64,000 nt of DNA from Trichobilharzia regenti (lineage: Eukaryota; Platyhelminthes; Trematoda; Strigeidida; Schistosomatidae). The stretch spans positions 79,059,168 through 79,123,167 of the forward strand of contig OX235270.1 of the NCBI GenBank assembly GCA_944472135.2. Reading direction: 5' to 3'. The position numbers and the translations under genes were made by a program. Positions within the stretch are counted from its first letter, which is position 1. Each line of letters opens with the position of its first letter. Below the pieces are notes generated by a model. That model was not told the origin of the DNA. It was given only the letters and a program-made list of their open reading frames with translations, and searched no databases. Below are positions 59,801 to 64,000 of the stretch, piece by piece.

Positions 59801-60762
59801 TGGTGCTAATAAAACTTCCCAAGTAGGTGAAGTGGTCAACATGTTATATCACTTCACTCCCTACCACTAAGCTAGGAGTTGACATAGTCCAGTCCTGTAG
59901 CAGCATCTTACACTGCAGGGGCGAATCGCTTGCCAATTGAAATATTACCGTGCACTGAAATGTATCAGTTCAAGTTACTAAATTTACGAAATAGCACATA
60001 ACGGCTAACATAAATATGGAAATGTCACACTTGTTTGTTACTTAGGTATCTGTTCGAAGGATACGTTAAAAACCTTATCCCTTCTGTCATCTGTTAAAAG
60101 TCCTCCTTTGGCATCATATATATGATGCGTTATGTTATAGTCCTACAGAGAATGATGAACAATTTTGTTGTATATTCGGTTATTGCAGCTGAGATATGCA
60201 TATCTGAAAGTACTGCAGAACAACATCGTTTAGCAATTTTTCTGTAGATAAGGGATATATATATATATATATATATAATATACTGTTTAATGTAGCACTG
60301 CTGTGAGTAGTATTAATAAGTTTAAGATAATTAATGCTTGAGACTTTGGATATTAGACCACATGCAAAGTATCATGCTGAATAGTGATTATACTGATCAC
60401 TTATGTTAAGTGAAATTCTAACTTATAGAATATTATATGGAAACATTGTGTACATACAGTTGTGATCTGTTGGTGCACCGATAGCGTAATTCAACTTATT
60501 GGACATTTATCTTTTGTTTTTTTATTCCTGAAGCATTTTATCGCTTCAGTAGAGTTACTCGATTCTTTTTGTTTATCGCGCGAACTTGTTTACGAACATT
60601 CCTAGTAAAAAAAATTTCTAATGTATATTTTCATCTTTAGAACAAAGCAACGCTGCGTACGATCGTGTTACAAAGACTGATGGTACGAGTACTTCTGGAC
60701 CAGCAGCTAGCAAAGATGATGTATATGAAGAGTTCATGCGTGAGATGGAAGGTCTCATATGA
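53899..60762 (+). CDS. WBP11: WW domain-binding protein 11 homologue (splicing factor), nine exons
   Basis: Exons are 53899-54088, 54124-54221, 54259-54346, 54382-54523, 57249-57411, 57452-57518, 57847-57972, 58404-58676 and 60641-60762. All phases match and sum to 422 codons plus TGA. The N-terminus has the family signature (TKSGKFMNPTDQARKEARKR and ELKKNKKQR), followed by a helical region (QLNERVLQEKRKKLLETFDR), IPLPN and SILKK. A proline-rich WW/PP1-binding part follows (GRKPPGPPPGTPPE, IPPPLSQIPLPPP). Late blocks are KIRFAD, VLSAPPSL, RFVPTALKVRR and the C-terminal DDVYEEFMREMEGLI. In animals WBP11 is a nuclear spliceosome-associated protein that binds PQBP1 and protein phosphatase 1. The homologue is shorter than the roughly 640-residue vertebrate protein because the proline and acidic parts are reduced. 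Confidence 0.95.
54089..54123 (+). other. 35-nt micro-intron of WBP11
   Basis: GTTGGG...TTTTTTCAAAG, 35 nt. Introns 2 (54222-54258, 37 nt), 3 (54347-54381, 35 nt) and 5 (57412-57451, 40 nt) are similar. Intron 4 is 2.7 kb and intron 8 is 2.0 kb. Confidence 0.88.
59150..59937 (-). mobile_element. LINE reverse-transcriptase C-terminal fragment, antisense in WBP11 intron 8
   Basis: On the minus strand a 227-codon frame reads MGSFISTNGLIGDEISAQIQ, TFADLHHLWRRRDIQLS, RVYCSPVRSVLLHGFETWPI, HRLRWLGHVLRMPNHRLPRR and MAQNRCQWPAQ. This is the C-terminal tail of a schistosome RTE/SR2-like LINE, a family different from the element at 15538. The frame continues upstream, broken, to about 59937. Only the 3' part is present, as in typical 5' truncation. 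Confidence 0.8.
60256..60276. repeat. (AT)n microsatellite
   Basis: A short alternating AT run in WBP11 intron 8. Confidence 0.88.
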
Positions 60763-60894
60763 AAAACAATTTTATTATCCATGTATATAGTTATTTTTAC
60801 CATTTAAAACTTGTCTTTCATATATTGTGATTATTTGAATGTATTTCCTTGCGTATACTCATCTGTTTAGTTATAAATCATCGCGTCGTGCTAG

Positions 60895-60900
60895 AATAAA
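60895..60900 (+). terminator. WBP11 poly(A) signal
   Basis: AATAAA, 133 bases after the stop codon, the first canonical signal downstream. Confidence 0.75.
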
Positions 60901-61672
60901 TGAACGTAAATCCATTTACTGCGAATGTGCTAATCGTCAATATTGGACATTTATACGGAATTATCAGTTTAACTTTGTTTCTCTGAGGCTTATAGAAAGT
61001 AAAAAAAGCTGAATCCCCTTGTGTTTCTCGGTTATAAGTGTTGAGATAATATAACTCACTGGTTTAAGTGTACTCGATTTTCAATCAATCGATTCTAGGT
61101 TCTGATTCTGCACCACATATCAGTCTGAACAACTTGTTAGCATCATCATCCCTCACACAATTACTGTGCTGTACGAAGTTGATATATGATAAGTTTGTTC
61201 TGGGTAACTGACTTATAAAACTAACCGTAGTATGGAATGCTTGAGAACCAAATTTTTTCTAATTACCTTGAGAGAAAATTCGTTTGCAGCCCCACAGGAG
61301 TTATTTTGACTAGACGATGGTTTTAGTTTTCCGCATTTGTAAAATACTCGAACCAGGTTTCCTAACTTTTCATCATTCAGAGAAATAGCTAAGTCTTAGG
61401 TACCCTTATCCTTTGTGCTGAAGGCTCCGGTAACAATTATTGTTGTTAACACTTGTTTGTTTTCAGATGATTTGCTTTGTGTCGTCGTATGATCATTTCA
61501 GATACCTGCAATGTTTAGTTCTCAACTTTGGTTTTGGAAACTTGTTTGTAGTGATACCTGTATACATAGTCCTCGGTAATTATTTAAATTGTGTGAAATT
61601 TGTACGAGGAATAACCAGCCTCCCATAACATTTATCGTAATGCTGCACAGCTAACTTCATAATAGGTGTATT

Positions 61673-61712
<40 letters not shown>

Positions 61713-63243
61713 CATGAGTATATTGTTGTACCTACAAACTTTTGTTATCTCTTTATATTTGTGCTTTAAGATAAAGCTTACTTTTCTACTTATCAATCGT
61801 AACAAAAGTGTGTCAAGCACGCCGATGTGTTCAAATTTCGAAGCCCCCTAGTTAAAACATCAAAGGTTGTATAAATGTGCATCTTTGACCAAATTGAGCT
61901 GTAAAATAATCAACTGCATACGTTTTAAGCAAGGTTTTGTGAAAAGTTCATAAATACGATATCAGAGCATGCGAAAACAACATCAGGTTGGGTGGTTTTC
62001 TACCTCATCTGACGGGGAGATGAAAACAAATTGACCAAAGACCTGAAAAATAGTGCATAAACAATCCATTTTAACATGGCAGTGAGTGAAATAGGAGAGG
62101 TTGTTGACTGAATATCTACAGTCAGACAGACCCCTTAAGACTGGCGGTCACCACTGCCCACAGTATTAAACATTGTCGTTGTGTGATCTGCATAAATGTG
62201 ATTTGTCTACCGCTACACTCCGTCGTAATGAACAAAGTCAATAGTTTGTATTTTTACACCATTTAGTGCCGTCAGCTGTAGGGTTTGGTTTGTAAATACT
62301 TGAGGTTTTTTCATTCTTTCCATTTTCAACTCATATTTTCCACAACCTTAATATGAAGAGGAGTGTAGTATTGTGCCATATGTCTAATGATTAACAAACG
62401 TTCTCATATCTTATTGCTGTTATACCTGAAGTAAGTTGGGGTGACACAAACTGCCTGAAATCAATGCAGATCGGTTTTTTTGGTGCGTTGATGGATACAT
62501 TTTAGTTCTTCAGGCTTTCTCTTCCTCTCTGACCTTACAAGTGTATGAATATACCTATCTGAAGGATGCAACCATTCCCAGGAATTTTTGATGAATGGTA
62601 TTAATTTGGAAGATACGACTAGATCCACAAATACAAAATTTATCAAAAGATTACTTAGGGAACGGGAGTTCCAATACTGTCTTCAGTTTGAATAAACTAT
62701 AATTTTATGTTAAGTTTAAAAGTTTCCGATTGAACTAAGCTGGAAAAAAATAATTGTTGTCAACAGTATTATTAAAAAATGACTGGTCTTTCATAATGAC
62801 TAAATCAACTACAAAGTAATGAAGGAAGAAAGAGGATCTTCGAATAAATATAAAAGCACTATGAATCAATATGACATGAATAACAAGCTTCCAGGTATGT
62901 TCGTATAAACGAGTCGCTAAAAATAAACGTTCCGGTTGTGACAAGTGTGAATTTAGTTGAAGATTTAGAGATAATTAATTAACATAGTTCAATTTTTTGT
63001 TTGCCCATGTCACGTCTTTTGAAATCTTTGTATTTCTGGACAATATGAGGGAAGATGAAGAAATCTGTCCCCCTGTTTCACATGGCTTTCCACGTTTTGT
63101 CAAGCATTTTGTTATATGTAGGAAAAAGTCTTGTTTCTAACGGATTTGTAATGTAAATAATCCTTATACGCCATCGGGAGGTGTTGATGTGAAAGAAACT
63201 CCAACTTATCAAACACTGGACTTCCCGTTAACATAGAAAGCTA
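60901..63243. other. Intergenic, no supported gene
   Basis: AT-rich, with short frames only and no domain. Apart from the TA microsatellite I see nothing definable. Confidence 0.55.
61678..61711. repeat. (TA)n microsatellite
   Basis: A perfect TA run in the intergenic region after WBP11. Confidence 0.92.
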
Positions 63244-63247
63244 GCTA

Positions 63248-63598
63248 TGTGGTGAAAGCTGTCTGCTCGCCGAAATCACAGACAACAATTAACGTCAATG
63301 TTTACGTCCCGAATCGGAGTCATGAGATTAAACAATAACAAGCTTAATCTTTAGGAACTCAACAGCTAATCAGAGCAGACTTAACGTGTGCAAATACGAT
63401 TCGCAGATATATGGCCTGACTTTCTAAGAAACGGCCACAATGAGGTGACAGAATAACATTCAACAAGGAGACGACCAATCATAAGACGTTGCTTCTCCGC
63501 TAACAATAACGAATAATAATGTAAATAAAAATCTATAAATATCTGTTGACTTTCTCAATAAACGATCTGTTACCTGGTTCTTGTCTTCTGTCGTTACA
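63248..63598 (+). mobile_element. Solo LTR of the mini-retrotransposon family
   Basis: It starts TGTGGTGAAAGCTG and ends GTCGTTACA, with TATAAATA (63534) and AATAAA (63557-63562) followed by CGATCTGTTACCTGG, as in the other LTRs. The flanks GCTA and ACTA are a near-match duplication. It has diverged from the copies at 24958-26758. Confidence 0.75.
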
Positions 63599-64000
63599 AC
63601 TACTTGGTAATTGTGTTTCTAGAGAGCAAAATTTAAAGCAGTATATTTATTATGTATATCCAGTAAAACTGGTTGTTCTCCGCCAAAAACTTACGTTAAT
63701 CAATAGTAAAATAGGCGTGTATCTTGGATATTCTTTAAATGGTTAAAAGGGTATGAAACACACTAATTCATTAAATATTTTTGTTAGGACCGTAATTCTG
63801 AAATTTCAGTAAACCAGAATCGCATGGAATTGGTCAGTCAGGAACTCCGTTATTAAAAAACCTAAGCTAGAATAAAGGCATATCACCGTTACAAACCACT
63901 AATATAACTTCTTCGGATCGACATCTGCTGGTGCTTTGCGACCACATTAATCGGATACGAGATATCAAGCAATAAGCAACTGGACTGAAATGTGTCTCAG

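Overview
The window looks like nuclear DNA of a blood fluke (Schistosoma or a close digenean relative). It is AT-rich. Two multi-exon plus-strand genes contain both 35-50 nt micro-introns and kilobase introns. The gaps are filled by RTE, CR1-like, Penelope-like, BEL/Pao-like and LTR retroelements and by tRNA-derived SINEs. Nothing bacterial is present. The species cannot be fixed from sequence alone.

Region 1 (about 4.4-40 kb) is the 3' two-thirds or more of a receptor tyrosine kinase gene of the MuSK/ROR group. In order it encodes a Frizzled-type cysteine-rich domain, a kringle, one transmembrane helix, a very long juxtamembrane region with an arginine-rich block and a CxxC/CxxC cluster, and a split kinase domain that ends in a stop at 39947-39949. 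From the kringle onward I matched every splice phase by hand (exons 10382-10815, 13066-13137, 13188-14017, 19256-19449, 27334-27477, 28574-28907, 36479-36737, 39761-39949). The 5' exons (signal peptide, any Ig domains) and the end of the CRD are not resolved. Several catalytic motifs have decayed: the glycine loop reads ARRAFG, HRD is followed by S where N is expected, DFG is DFS, and the activation-loop tyrosines are gone. The receptor is therefore probably a pseudokinase.

Its introns hold an RTE LINE copy with a 12-bp target-site duplication (15526-17877). They also hold a triple-LTR, double-internal mini-retrotransposon with a 4-bp duplication (24954-26762), Penelope-like fragments with an 81-bp perfect palindrome (34.0-35.3 kb), a fold-back element with arms of about 160 bp (38.9-39.5 kb), further decayed RTE copies and SINEs.

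Region 2 (about 40-53.8 kb) has no supported host gene. It contains a Penelope-like fragment, a solo LTR interrupted by a SINE, a fold-back repeat with a hammerhead-like loop, a BEL/Pao gag remnant and a CR1-like reverse-transcriptase pseudogene.

Region 3 (53.9-60.9 kb) is a complete nine-exon WBP11 gene (422 codons, nuclear splicing factor) with a poly(A) signal. An antisense LINE fragment sits in its last intron. Region 4 (61-64 kb) is non-coding apart from a solo LTR of the same family as the mini-retrotransposon.

The two host genes are functionally unrelated as far as can be seen: one is a surface receptor, the other a splicing cofactor.
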